Assembly (NCBI GenBank): GCA_002842395.1
Contig: PHCV01000003.1
Span: 1 to 64,000 of the forward strand
Length of the DNA stretch: 64,000 bases
Reading direction: 5' to 3'
DNA from: Betaproteobacteria bacterium HGW-Betaproteobacteria-11
GTDB taxonomy: Bacteria > Pseudomonadota > Gammaproteobacteria > Burkholderiales > Rhodocyclaceae
The notes beneath the pieces were generated by a model, which searched no databases, was not told the origin of the DNA, and worked only from the letters and a program-made list of their open reading frames with translations. Positions 33,037-41,942 of the stretch are shown one piece after another; position 1 is the first letter of the stretch; each line of letters starts with the position of its first letter. The position numbers and the translations under genes are program-made.

Positions 33037-34085
33037 CAGAAGTCCGGAAAAAGTCGACCGCGATTGAACAAGCCGTGTGGATCGAACACGGTTTTCAGGC
33101 GCCGGAAAATCGTCTGGACGGCAGGGGCTGGGCGAGGAAACACGCCCACTTGTCGGTCGCCGCCGCGAAACAGAGCGACTGCCGCCGCTGCGCCGCTGCG
33201 ACTTTCGATCAGCGCGCGGTCGGCCTCGCAACGCAGCCAGCGCAGCGCGCCCCCCCACTCGATCAGGGTCGGCCCCGGCAGGTCGAGCACGGGTGTGGCC
33301 GAGGGTACGCTGACCCGCCACAGCGGGGCATCACCGGCAAAAAAGGCCATCCGCTGCGCGCCCAGATCCGCCCAGAAATTCGCCGCCTCGTCAGCGCCGG
33401 TTTTTTCGCCGCCGAGCTTCGCGCAGGCCGCGGCCACGGCAGCTTCCGCCCCCGACAGGCGCAGATGGAGCACCCCGTCCCGCCAGCAGCTGGCGGAAAT
33501 CGGCAGCGGCTCGCCAGCCCAGTGGTTGACCGCCTCGATGGCCCGCGCCTGGGGCAGTTCGAAGCGCAGCGTCGCCTCGCAGCGCGGCATCGGCAACACC
33601 TTCAGTGAAACCTCGAGCATCAGCCCCAGCGTGCCAAGGCTCCCCGCCATCAGCCGCGAGACATCGAAGCCGGCGACGTTCTTCATCACCTGCCCGCCGA
33701 AATTCAACACCCGCCCCTCGCCATCCATCAGCCGGACGCCGAGCAGATGATCGCGCACGCCACCCGCCGTTCCCCGTCGTGGCCCGGCAAGCCCCGCGGC
33801 GACCACGCCGCCGATCGTCGCCGCTTCGCTGAAGGCCGGCGGCTCGAAGGCCAGCATCTGTCGCCGTGCCGCCAGCGCCGAGTTTATTTCGGCCAGTGGC
33901 GTGCCGCAGCGCGCGGTGAGCACTAGTTCGCTCGGCGTGTAATCGATGATGCCCGCATAGCCGGTGGTGTCGAGCACCTCGCCCTGCTGCGGCCCGCCAT
34001 GGAAATCCTTGCTGCCGCCGCCACGGATGCACAGTGGCCGGCGCTCGCCAATCTTCTCGCGGAAAGCCTCGAGCCTGGTCTCCAT
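33036..34085 (-). CDS. glcE: Glycolate oxidase FAD-binding subunit
   Basis: 349 residues from ATG 34085, overlapping the glcD stop. The PCMH-type FAD domain is visible: RRPLCIRGGGSKDFHG, GIIDYTPSELVLTARCGTPLAEI, MLAFEPPAFSEAATIGGVVAAGLAGPRR and GGQVMKNVAGFDVSRLMAGSLGTLG. It is a shorter paralogue of GlcD and is needed for glycolate dehydrogenase activity. Two repeat-like sequences fall in it, one encoding NSALAARRQ and one encoding EKTGADEAA. Confidence 0.94.
   Translation of the reverse strand: METRLEAFREKIGERRPLCIRGGGSKDFHGGPQQGEVLDTTGYAGIIDYTPSELVLTARCGTPLAEINSALAARRQMLAFEPPAFSEAATIGGVVAAGLAGPRRGTAGGVRDHLLGVRLMDGEGRVLNFGGQVMKNVAGFDVSRLMAGSLGTLGLMLEVSLKVLPMPRCEATLRFELPQARAIEAVNHWAGEPLPISASCWRDGVLHLRLSGAEAAVAAACAKLGGEKTGADEAANFWADLGAQRMAFFAGDAPLWRVSVPSATPVLDLPGPTLIEWGGALRWLRCEADRALIESRSGAAAAVALFRGGDRQVGVFPRPAPAVQTIFRRLKTVFDPHGLFNRGRLFPDF
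33380..33404 (-). repeat. Dispersed repeat, diverged copy inside glcE
   Basis: 21 of 25 positions match the consensus. It encodes EKTGADEAA, in the same frame as KVGAGET of TrpC and PntAA. Confidence 0.55.
33861..33885 (-). repeat. Dispersed repeat, variant copy inside glcE
   Basis: 22 of 25 positions match the consensus. It is read in a different frame from the TrpC copy and encodes NSALAARR, where family members also have an alanine-rich helix, so chance cannot be excluded. Confidence 0.55.
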
Positions 34086-35587
34086 CAGAAGCGTTCCAGT
34101 TCGGGATGCGGCAACTGGCCGCGATGCACATGCATGCGGCCCAGCTCGGCGCAACGATGCAGCGTCGGGACGGCCTTTCCCGGATTGAGCAGGCCGGCCG
34201 GATCGAAGGCGCGCTTGATGGCGTGAAAGATTTGCAATTCGTCGCTGGAAAACTGCTCGCACATCGAGCCGAGCTTCTCGAAGCCGACGCCATGCTCGCC
34301 GGTGATGGTGCCGCCCAGTTCGATCGAACGGCGGAGGATCTCGGCGCCGAAGGCTTCGGTGCGCTCGAGCTCGCCCGGCACATTGGCGTCATACAGGATG
34401 AGCGGATGCAGATTGCCATCGCCGGCATGAAAGACGTTGAGGCAACCGAGGCCGTATTTCTTTTCCATGGCGGCGATGGCGTTCAGCATCCGCCCCAGAT
34501 GGCGGCGCGGAATCGTCCCGTCCATGCAATAGTAATCGGGCGAGATACGTCCGGCGGCGGGGAAGGCAGCCTTGCGCCCGGCCCAGAATTTGAGCCGCTC
34601 GGCCTCCGAGGTGGAGACGCGCAACGACGTCGCGCCATGCCGTTCGAGTATGGCGCGCATCGCGGCGATTTCTTCCTCGACTTCCTCGGCCGTGCCATCG
34701 GCCTCGGCGAGCAGGATCGCCGCCGCCTCGAGGTCGTAGCCGGCCCCGACGAAGGGCTCGACCGCCCGCGTGGCGGCCTGATCCATCAGTTCCAGCCCGG
34801 CCGGAATCAGCCCCGCGGCGATTACCGCCGCCACCGCCTCGCCCGCCCGGGCGATGTCGGCAAAACCGGCGAGGATCACCCGCGCCGTGCGCGGTTTCGG
34901 CAGCAGCCGTACCGTCACCCGGGTGACCACGCCAAGCAATCCTTCCGAACCGATCATCAATGCCAGCAGCTCCGAGCCCGGCGCATCCGGCGCCATGCCA
35001 CCCAGCTCGATGATTTCGCCATCCATCAGGACGACCCGGAGCGCCAGCACGTTATGCACGGTAAGACCATATTTCAGGCAATGCACGCCGCCCGAGTTTT
35101 CCGCCACGTTGCCGCCGATCGAGCAGGCGATCTGCGAGCTCGGATCCGGCGCGTAATACAGGCCATGCGCGGCGGCCGCCTCGGAAATCGCCAGGTTGCG
35201 CATGCCCGGCTCGATCACCGCGAGGCGCGACAGCGGATCGAGATGGAGCATGCGCTGCATCCGCGCCAGCGACAGCACGATCCCATGCGCATGCGGCAGC
35301 GCGCCCGCCGAGAGGCCGGTGCCGGCACCACGCGCCACCACCGGCACGCCGAGCCGATGGCACAGGCGCAGCACCGCGACCACCTGCGCCTCGTCCTCGG
35401 CCAGGACCACGGCCAGCGGCAGACGACGATAAGCCATCAGCGCGTCGCACTCGTAGGGCCGGAGTTCATCTTCCGTCGTCAACAGGGCCGTGGGCGGCAC
35501 AAGCCTGGCCAGGGCGGCAAGCAAGGCGGTGCGATCGGCCATGGGAAAATCTTCGGCAGGATCGATGACCGACGCTGAAGTAGTCAT
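34085..35587 (-). CDS. glcD: Glycolate oxidase subunit GlcD (FAD-linked oxidase)
   Basis: 500 residues. The FAD-binding PCMH domain shows PLAVVLAEDEAQVVAVLRLCHRLGVPVVARGAGTG and SSQIACSIGGNVAENSGGVHCLKYG. The C-terminal oxidase domain shows HAGDGNLHP and TGEHGVGFEKL. With GlcE and GlcF it oxidises glycolate to glyoxylate at the membrane. A second start at residue 16 (MADRTALL) is possible. It lies downstream of the glycerate kinase gene with overlapping start and stop, within a five-gene operon. Confidence 0.95.
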   Translation of the reverse strand: MTTSASVIDPAEDFPMADRTALLAALARLVPPTALLTTEDELRPYECDALMAYRRLPLAVVLAEDEAQVVAVLRLCHRLGVPVVARGAGTGLSAGALPHAHGIVLSLARMQRMLHLDPLSRLAVIEPGMRNLAISEAAAAHGLYYAPDPSSQIACSIGGNVAENSGGVHCLKYGLTVHNVLALRVVLMDGEIIELGGMAPDAPGSELLALMIGSEGLLGVVTRVTVRLLPKPRTARVILAGFADIARAGEAVAAVIAAGLIPAGLELMDQAATRAVEPFVGAGYDLEAAAILLAEADGTAEEVEEEIAAMRAILERHGATSLRVSTSEAERLKFWAGRKAAFPAAGRISPDYYCMDGTIPRRHLGRMLNAIAAMEKKYGLGCLNVFHAGDGNLHPLILYDANVPGELERTEAFGAEILRRSIELGGTITGEHGVGFEKLGSMCEQFSSDELQIFHAIKRAFDPAGLLNPGKAVPTLHRCAELGRMHVHRGQLPHPELERF

Positions 35588-36876
35588 GGCTCAATCAGGA
35601 TGGCGCGGAAATCATTGACATTGGTCCGCGTCGGCCCGGTCACCAGCAGATCGTCCAGGGCGGCGAACACGGCATGGGCATCATTGTCCAGCAAACGGCC
35701 ACGGGCATCGATGCCGAGCGCACCGGCGCGGGCAAGGCTATCGGGGTCGAGGAAGGCGCCAGCGTTCCCGCCCGTCCCGTCGATGCCATCGGTATCGGCG
35801 GCGAGGGCATGGATGCCCGCCGCGCCGCGCAAGGCCAGAGCCAGGGCCAGCAGGAATTCGCCATTGCGCCCGCCGCGCCCCCGGCCCCTCACCGTCACCG
35901 TCGTCTCGCCGCCGGAGAGCAGCACGCAAGGCGGCGCCACGGGCGTACCGGCTTGCCGGCAGGCGCGCGCGATGCCGGCCATCGCTTTGGCCACCTCGCG
36001 CGCCTCGCCTTCGATCGCCGCGCCGAGAATCAGCGGCCGGATGCCATGTGCACGCGCCACCCCGGCCGCCGCGGCGAGCGCCGTGCGGCCGCTGGCGATG
36101 ATGCGCGCCTCGTGGCCGGCAAAGCGCGGATCGCCCGGCTTCGGCGTTTCCGCCTGGCCTGACCCGAGCAGCGCGGCCATCCCCGGAGTGAGCACGATGT
36201 CATGGCGGCGACAGATTTCCAGCGCCTCGGCACAGGTGGTCGGATCGGGCGCCGTCGGCCCCGAGCCGAGGCTCGCCAGGTCGTCGTCGGCGACATCGGA
36301 GATCGCCAGCGTCAACACCCGTGCCGGCTGCGCCGCCAGCGCCAGCCGCCCGCCCTTGATCCGCGACAGATGTTTTCTGACCGTGTTGATCTCGTCGATG
36401 CTCGCTCCGCTGGCGAGCAAGGATGCAGTCACCGCCCGCTTCTCGCCGAGCGTGATGCCCGCCAGCGGCGCGGCGAGCAGGGCCGAGGCGCCGCCGGAGA
36501 GCAGCACCAGCACAAGGTCGTCTGCGCCCAACCCCTGCACGGCGGCGAGCATCCGTGTCGCCGCCCGCTCGCTCGCCGCATCGGGCAGCGGATGGGCGGC
36601 CTCGATCGACTCGATGTGGCGGAGTGATGCAGCGTGGCCATAAGGGACGACGACGAGGCCGGAAATCCGCTCTGACGCCTTTGTCCAGCAGGCTTCGAGC
36701 GTCTGCGCCATGGCGCCCGCCGCCTTGCCAGCGCCGACTATTCGGATGCGGCCGGCGACGCCTTGCAGCAGACCGTCGAGATGCGGCGGCAGGCAGCGTG
36801 CCGGCTGCGCGGCCGCCACCGCGGCATCGAACAGCGCCACAAGCAGCTGCCGGGGCGACCGGGCGACGGCCTTCAT
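35584..36876 (-). CDS. Glycerate 2-kinase, MOFRL (type II) family
   Basis: 430 residues. It phosphorylates D-glycerate to 2-phosphoglycerate. The DUF4147 N-terminal half has RIRIVGAGKAAGAMAQTLE, VLVLLSGGASALLAAPL and NTVRKHLSRIKGGRLA; the MOFRL C-terminal half has LLSGGETTVTVRGRGRGGRNGEFLLALAL and ADTDGIDGTGGNAGAF. Family members are named ttuD, gckA or glxK in different organisms, so no symbol is given. It sits between hyi and glcD, so glyoxylate-derived hydroxypyruvate and glycerate probably enter glycolysis here, although gcl and tartronate semialdehyde reductase genes are not in the window. Confidence 0.9.
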   Translation of the reverse strand: MKAVARSPRQLLVALFDAAVAAAQPARCLPPHLDGLLQGVAGRIRIVGAGKAAGAMAQTLEACWTKASERISGLVVVPYGHAASLRHIESIEAAHPLPDAASERAATRMLAAVQGLGADDLVLVLLSGGASALLAAPLAGITLGEKRAVTASLLASGASIDEINTVRKHLSRIKGGRLALAAQPARVLTLAISDVADDDLASLGSGPTAPDPTTCAEALEICRRHDIVLTPGMAALLGSGQAETPKPGDPRFAGHEARIIASGRTALAAAAGVARAHGIRPLILGAAIEGEAREVAKAMAGIARACRQAGTPVAPPCVLLSGGETTVTVRGRGRGGRNGEFLLALALALRGAAGIHALAADTDGIDGTGGNAGAFLDPDSLARAGALGIDARGRLLDNDAHAVFAALDDLLVTGPTRTNVNDFRAILIEP

Positions 36877-37649
36877 CGCCAGCGCGCAAGCCAGCCCAGG
36901 CTGGCTTCGCTGCGCCCGCTCGGTTGGTACTCGCAGCCCACCCAGCCAGCATAACCGAGGGCATCGAGCCGCGCGAACAGGAAATCGAAGTTGATCTCGC
37001 CGGTGCCCGGCTCATGCCGCCCCGGCACGTCGGCGAGCTGGATGTGGCCGATCCGCGGCAGCTCGGTTTCGAGCATGTGCGTCAGATCGCCGGCCATGAT
37101 CTGGGCATGATAGAGATCGTATTGCAGATGCAGGTTGTCGCTCCCCATCTCGGCGATCAGCGCGAGCGCCGCCTGCGGCGTCGGCAGGAGGAAGCCGGGC
37201 ACGTCGCGGCTGTTGAGCGGCTCGAGCAGCAACTCGACGCCGGCGCGGCGCGTCATCGCGGCGGCAAAGCGCAGGTTCTCGATCAGCGTGCGCCGCGCCA
37301 CCGCCTCCGTCACGCCTGCGGGTTGCGAACCAGCCAGACAGTTGAGCCGCGGACAGCCCAGCGTGCGGGCATAGTCGAGCGCGCGACCGACCCCTGCGCG
37401 GAATTCGTCGATCCGGCCGGGATGACAGGCGATGCCGCGCTCACCCGCCGCCCAGTCGCCGGCCGGCAGATTGAACAACACCACTTCAACCTCGGCGGTC
37501 AGCATCACCTCGGCCAGTTGTGCCGGGGCGAAAGCGTAGGGAAACTGCATCTCCACCGCCGTGAAACCACAGGCCCGCGCCGCGGCGAAGCGTTCGAGGA
37601 ACGGCTGCTCGGCGAACAGCAGGGAGAGATTGGCGGCGAAACGGGGCAT
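36873..37649 (-). CDS. hyi: Hydroxypyruvate isomerase family protein
   Basis: 258 residues from ATG 37649 (MPRFAANLSLLFAEQPF, the usual family start); ATG 37667 is a second option and neither has a strong ribosome site. The TIM-barrel fold of the xylose isomerase/endonuclease IV superfamily shows FTAVEMQFPYAF, LLLEPLNSRDVPGFLL, LQYDLYHAQIMAGDL, HIQLADVPGRHEPGTGEINF and WVGCEYQPSG. It interconverts hydroxypyruvate and tartronate semialdehyde. It is the first gene of the glycolate/glycerate operon and overlaps the kinase start. Confidence 0.9.
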   Translation of the reverse strand: MPRFAANLSLLFAEQPFLERFAAARACGFTAVEMQFPYAFAPAQLAEVMLTAEVEVVLFNLPAGDWAAGERGIACHPGRIDEFRAGVGRALDYARTLGCPRLNCLAGSQPAGVTEAVARRTLIENLRFAAAMTRRAGVELLLEPLNSRDVPGFLLPTPQAALALIAEMGSDNLHLQYDLYHAQIMAGDLTHMLETELPRIGHIQLADVPGRHEPGTGEINFDFLFARLDALGYAGWVGCEYQPSGRSEASLGWLARWR

Positions 37650-37760
37650 GGGCAAACAAACGCGCATGGATTGAAGACAACCCGGATGATAAAAGCTTTC
37701 TCCCCGGCTCGTGACCCTTGCCCCCAACCTTTCTCCCTGCGGCGAGAGACGGAGCTTCGA

Positions 37761-37776
37761 TAGTCGCCTGGGCGAC
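37761..37776. other. Short hairpin in the hyi to oxidoreductase spacer
   Basis: AGTCGC and GCGACT are inverted around CTGG and followed by TTTC on the + strand. The stem is short and the role is unclear, since the flanking genes diverge here. Confidence 0.3.
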
Positions 37777-37877
37777 TTTCATGGAAAAGATGGCAACAGC
37801 GCTATGATGCCGCAAGCCTTGCCCGCCCCGTGCGCAGATCACCTCGCCATGGCACGCGCCACCACCGGAACCCCGAG

Positions 37878-40058
37878 ATGAGCGAAACCGCGATCCACTA
37901 CCGTACCTGCCCGCTGTGCGAAGCGATGTGCGGACTTGCCATCAGCCATGCCGACGGGCGCATCGTGGCGATCAGGGGCGATGATGCCGATCCGCTCTCC
38001 AAAGGCCATATCTGCCCCAAGGCGGTGGCCCTGCAGGACATTCACACCGATCCGCTACGGCTACGCGCGCCGCTCAAGCGCACGTCGACGGGCTGGGCGG
38101 AAATTGGCTGGGAGGAAGCCTTCGCCGAAGTAACGCAGAACCTGCGCAGCATCCGCGACCGGCACGGCGAGCAGGCACTTGCCGCCTACTTCGGCAACCC
38201 GACGGTACACACCCCGGCGCTATTGATGGTGCCGGGTCTGATCGAGGCGATCGCCGGCGCGCAAATCTTCAGCGCCACCTCGGTCGACCAGCTGCCGATG
38301 ATGCTGGCCAGCCTGCAAATGCTCGATCACCAGTTACTGCTCCCCATTCCCGATGTCGACTGCTGTGGTTTCCTGCTGATCGTCGGCGGCAATCCAGCGG
38401 CATCGCAAGGCAGTTTCATCAGCGGCGGCGACGTGATGGCGCGGATCGAGGGCATCCGCCAACGCGGCGGCCGTGTCGTGGTAATCGATCCACGCCGTAC
38501 CGAAACAGCGAAACAGGCGGACGAGCACCTCTTCATCCGCCCCGGTACGGACTTCTTCCTGCTCGCGGCGATGGCGCAGGTAATTTTCGCGGAAGGCCGC
38601 GTGCGCCTGCGCGAACTCGCCCCCTGGGTCGACGGCCTGGAAACATTGCGTGAAGCCGTTGCGGAATTCACGCCCGAGCGCGTGGCACCCAAAACGGGTA
38701 TCGCTGCGGCAAAGATACGCGAACTGGCCTTGGCCCTCGGCGATGCCGAACAGGCCGCAGTCTACGGCCGGATCGGCTCCTGCACTCAAGAGTTCGGCGG
38801 CCTCTGCAACTGGCTGTTGTATGCACTCAACATCATCAACGGAAGTCTCGATCGCAGCGGCGGAATGCTGTTCCCGACGCCGCCGATCGATCTGGTGCGT
38901 CTTGGCCCGCGGGGGAGTTTCGCCCGGCGGCGGACCCGGCTGCGCGGCTTGCCGGCGTTCGGCGACGAGTTTCCGGTCGCCGTCCTGGCCGAGGAAATCC
39001 TCGCCCCGGGAGAAGGCCGGATTCGCGCCCTGATCACCCATGCCGGCAATCCGGTACTCTCCACACCGAACGGCCGGCAGCTCGATCGCGCCCTGACAGC
39101 GCTGGATTTCATGGTCTCAATCGATCTTTACCTCAATGAAACCACTCGTCATGCAAATATCATTTTGCCGCCTGCCGGCCCGCTGGAACGGCCTCATTTC
39201 GACGCCGGTCTGCCGCTGGCGGCAGTACACGCCAGCGCCAAATGGTCGCCGCCGCTGTTCGCCGCGCCGTCCGGCAGCTATCAGGACTGGCAGATCATGG
39301 TCGAACTTGCGCAACGCCTGCATCCCCGCTTCAGCGGACGGCTGGTGCATCGCCTGGTCCGCCGTCTCGGGCTGGAGCGGGTCACCGACTGGCTGTTGCG
39401 GCTAGGCCCGTATGGCACACATGCGGCACTTCTCGACGAAGATGCCTCCTGGACGCAAAAGCTGCGCATCCTGTTTTCTCCCGCGCGCGACGGCTTGAGC
39501 CTGCACGCCTTGCGCCAGCACCCGCACGGCATCGATCTCGGAGCAATGCAGCCGGGACGCCTGATGCGCCATTTGAAAAGACGGAATACCGGCATCCATC
39601 TCGCGCCATCGCTGTATCTGGCCGATTTGCCACGCGCCCTGGCGCGGCTCACGGAGAGCGCCGATGCTGCGCCACGCGACAGCCTGCTGCTGATCGGCCG
39701 CCGCCATGTCCGCAGCAATAATTCCTGGATGCACCGGATACCCCGTCTGATCAAGGGCCCCAATCGCTGCACCCTACTGCTGCACCCGGACGACGCCGCG
39801 CATCGCGGTATCGCCGAGGGCGACCGGGTCACGGTTACTTCCCGGGTGGGCGCCGTCACACTACCGGCACAGCTCACCACCGACATCCTGCCCGGCGTGG
39901 TCAGCATGCCGCATGGCTATGGTCAGCGCGATGCAGGCGCCTCGACGGCGGCAGCGCATGGCGGCGGCAGCATGAACGACATCACCGACGAGCAGTTTAT
40001 CGACGCGCTCACCGGCACACCGGTGTTGAATGGCGTGCCGGTGACGGTAACCCGGTAG
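37878..40058 (+). CDS. Molybdopterin-dependent oxidoreductase with N-terminal 4Fe-4S site
   Basis: 726 residues from ATG 37878. The N-terminus has a CxxCxxxC...C cluster motif (Cys11, 14, 18 and 46; CPLCEAMCGL and GHICPKA), as in formate dehydrogenases and assimilatory nitrate reductases. The molybdopterin domain follows (GWAEIGWEEAFAEV, FLLIVGGNPAASQGSF, VVVIDPRRTETAKQADEHLFIRPGTD), and a C-terminal dinucleotide-binding domain includes GDRVTVTSRVGAV and MPHGYG. There is no twin-arginine signal, so the enzyme should be cytoplasmic. No electron-transfer subunit or maturation gene is next to it and the substrate is unknown. Confidence 0.88.
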   Translation: MSETAIHYRTCPLCEAMCGLAISHADGRIVAIRGDDADPLSKGHICPKAVALQDIHTDPLRLRAPLKRTSTGWAEIGWEEAFAEVTQNLRSIRDRHGEQALAAYFGNPTVHTPALLMVPGLIEAIAGAQIFSATSVDQLPMMLASLQMLDHQLLLPIPDVDCCGFLLIVGGNPAASQGSFISGGDVMARIEGIRQRGGRVVVIDPRRTETAKQADEHLFIRPGTDFFLLAAMAQVIFAEGRVRLRELAPWVDGLETLREAVAEFTPERVAPKTGIAAAKIRELALALGDAEQAAVYGRIGSCTQEFGGLCNWLLYALNIINGSLDRSGGMLFPTPPIDLVRLGPRGSFARRRTRLRGLPAFGDEFPVAVLAEEILAPGEGRIRALITHAGNPVLSTPNGRQLDRALTALDFMVSIDLYLNETTRHANIILPPAGPLERPHFDAGLPLAAVHASAKWSPPLFAAPSGSYQDWQIMVELAQRLHPRFSGRLVHRLVRRLGLERVTDWLLRLGPYGTHAALLDEDASWTQKLRILFSPARDGLSLHALRQHPHGIDLGAMQPGRLMRHLKRRNTGIHLAPSLYLADLPRALARLTESADAAPRDSLLLIGRRHVRSNNSWMHRIPRLIKGPNRCTLLLHPDDAAHRGIAEGDRVTVTSRVGAVTLPAQLTTDILPGVVSMPHGYGQRDAGASTAAAHGGGSMNDITDEQFIDALTGTPVLNGVPVTVTR

Positions 40059-40202
40059 CAGGGCAGTCTGCCACTCCTACGCCACCGTATGGGCTGGGCA
40101 GCGGTACATCAATGGGATGACATTCTTGATGCACGGATATTCTGAACGGTCATCCTGGTGACTGCCCTCTCCCCCACCAGAATTTTCCGGTCATAGGCTT
40201 GC

Positions 40203-40246
40203 ACTCTCTCTTATCGCCGACTTCGGCTTTTTTTGTAGCGAGAGTG
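40203..40246 (+). terminator. Nested inverted repeat with T-tract
   Basis: CACTCTC at 40202-40208 pairs with GAGAGTG at 40240-40246. Inside it GCCG-ACTT-CGGC (40216-40227) is followed by seven T. The inner hairpin is short but may end transcription of the oxidoreductase gene. Confidence 0.45.
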
Positions 40247-40293
40247 ACAATGAGCGTTCAACAGGGACAGTTACGTTAGAGGTGCTTTTGTTC

Positions 40294-41205
40294 ATGTGGT
40301 TGAGTTTCCCATTCTTGGTCGGCACGGCCGCGATCGCTGTTGCGGCCTACACTTACCGCCGTGCTCATCAACCGCGATGGACACCGCCCGGCGGGCGCGT
40401 CGTAAAGACGTCCTCGCTGAGTGTCCGGCTCCTCGGCGACACAGGTCCGCCTGTCTTGCTCTTGCACGGCCTCGTCGCATCGGGCCTGTACTGGGGCGGA
40501 ACCTACGACCAGCTCGCCGACCATAATCGCCTCCTTGTACCTGACCTGCTGGGATTCGGACGATCCCCCCGTCCTGCATCCGGGTACGGGCCCGACGATC
40601 ATGCCAATGCCGTGATCACTTGCCTCGACGAACTCAATATTACCGAACCAATCGTTATCGGCGCACATTCTCTCGGCAGTCTCATTGCGTTGCGGCTCGC
40701 CGCTGTCCACCCCGAACGCGTGGCGGCCATCGTTGCGTTCGGGCCACCCCTCTACCCCGGAACAGTCGCCGCGCGCGCCCATATCGTCGCCGCCAGCCCG
40801 ATAGGTCGTCTGTTCGTGCTCCCCGGCCGCGTTGCCCAGGCTGCGTGCAAGTGGATGTGCACCCATCGAACCCTCGCGGCCCAGCTCGTTGTACTCACCC
40901 ACCCCGGGTTGCCACCGGAAATCGCCGCCGATGGCGTCCAGCATACCTGGGTGTCGTACTCCCAAACCCTCCAACAGCTGATCCTCACCGCGGAGGCACA
41001 AACCTGGATCGATCGGATCAGTTGTCCCGTACACCTTGTCGCCGGTAGCCACGATCCCGTCGTCGACAACGAATACCTGCGCCAGTTATCATCCAGATAC
41101 CCCGTCATCAAGCTAACTGAATGGCCGGGTCGCCACGACCTACCCCTCAGCCAACCGGCTGACTGCGTCGTACTCATAGCGGCAGCCGCCAATTCCAGGG
41201 TTTGA
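40294..41205 (+). CDS. Alpha/beta hydrolase, membrane-anchored
   Basis: 303 residues from ATG 40294, nine bases after AGAGGTG; an in-frame GTG at 40282 has no ribosome site. An N-terminal hydrophobic segment (about 1-20) is followed by a hydrolase fold: VLLLHGLVASGLYWGG (oxyanion loop), VPDLLGFGRSPRP, IGAHSLGSLIAL (nucleophile Ser), GSHDPVVDN (acid) and WPGRHDLPLS (His). The substrate is unknown. Codon choice (more A/T third positions, less cga/cgc bias) differs from neighbouring genes, and the overall look resembles actinobacterial hydrolases, so lateral transfer is possible. Confidence 0.82.
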   Translation: MWLSFPFLVGTAAIAVAAYTYRRAHQPRWTPPGGRVVKTSSLSVRLLGDTGPPVLLLHGLVASGLYWGGTYDQLADHNRLLVPDLLGFGRSPRPASGYGPDDHANAVITCLDELNITEPIVIGAHSLGSLIALRLAAVHPERVAAIVAFGPPLYPGTVAARAHIVAASPIGRLFVLPGRVAQAACKWMCTHRTLAAQLVVLTHPGLPPEIAADGVQHTWVSYSQTLQQLILTAEAQTWIDRISCPVHLVAGSHDPVVDNEYLRQLSSRYPVIKLTEWPGRHDLPLSQPADCVVLIAAAANSRV

Positions 41206-41319
41206 CGTCACAAGAGTCAGCCCGCCAGACACACCACGATTCCGTCACAACCTTCACCACAAATGCCGGTACTACAGGCCAATACCCCACAGGCACAACG
41301 CAGCGTCTACAATGCCGGC

Positions 41320-41871
41320 ATGGGCTATCGACTTTCAAAAATCTATACACGCACCGGCGATGCCGGCACCACCGGCCTCGGCGACGGCTCGCGGACGGCG
41401 AAGGACTCGGCGCGCATCACCGCGCTGGGCGATGTGGATGAGACCAATTCGCTGATCGGCGTCATCCTCTGCGAAGAGTTGCCGGCCGAGGTGCGCGAAT
41501 TGTTCATCGGCATCCAGCACGATCTGTTCGATCTCGGCGGCGAGTTGTCGATTCCGGGCGCGAGCCTGCTCAAGGCGACGCAGCCGGCCCGCCTGGAAGC
41601 CGCCATCGACCGCTTCAACGCCGAGCTCGACCCGCTCAAGGAATTCATCCTGCCCGGCGGCGTCCGCGCCGCGGCGCTGATTCATCTGGCGCGCACCGTC
41701 TGCCGCCGCGCCGAACGCACGCTGGTCGCGCTCGCCGCCGGGGAGCCGATCTCCGAGAGCGGCCGGCAATATCTCAATCGCCTCTCCGATCTGCTCTTCG
41801 TCCTCGGCCGCTGGGTCAACAAAACTTCCGGCCAGGGCGATGTGCTGTGGCAAAAAGGCAAGAACGCGTGA
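41320..41871 (+). CDS. ATP:cob(I)alamin adenosyltransferase, PduO type
   Basis: 183 residues from ATG 41320. It transfers the adenosyl group of ATP to cob(I)alamin to make adenosylcobalamin. The PduO family is shown by KIYTRTGDAGTTGLGDG (ATP-binding N-terminus), LGDVDETNSLIG, IQHDLFDLGGELS, FILPGGVRAAALIHLARTVCRRAER and YLNRLSDLLFVLGRW. TACAAT at 41308-41313 ends seven bases before the ATG and no ribosome site is visible, so the mRNA may be leaderless or nearly so. Confidence 0.93.
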   Translation: MGYRLSKIYTRTGDAGTTGLGDGSRTAKDSARITALGDVDETNSLIGVILCEELPAEVRELFIGIQHDLFDLGGELSIPGASLLKATQPARLEAAIDRFNAELDPLKEFILPGGVRAAALIHLARTVCRRAERTLVALAAGEPISESGRQYLNRLSDLLFVLGRWVNKTSGQGDVLWQKGKNA

Positions 41872-41876
41872 GCTGA

Positions 41877-41901
41877 AAAGTCGGCGCTGGCGAGACGGCG
41901 A
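41877..41901 (+). repeat. Dispersed 25-bp repeat, reference copy before ubiC
   Basis: Identical to 28504-28528 over all 25 bases. It begins six bases after the adenosyltransferase stop. Confidence 0.9.
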
Positions 41902-41942
41902 TTCGTTCGCCCATCAGCGCCACCCACGCACTCCACCACCTC

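Noticed and set aside
36721..36740. GCCAGCGCCGACTA in the glycerate kinase gene as another repeat copy
   Set aside because: It encodes the conserved family motif VGAGKAAGAM, and the match stops outside this motif, so it is native coding sequence.
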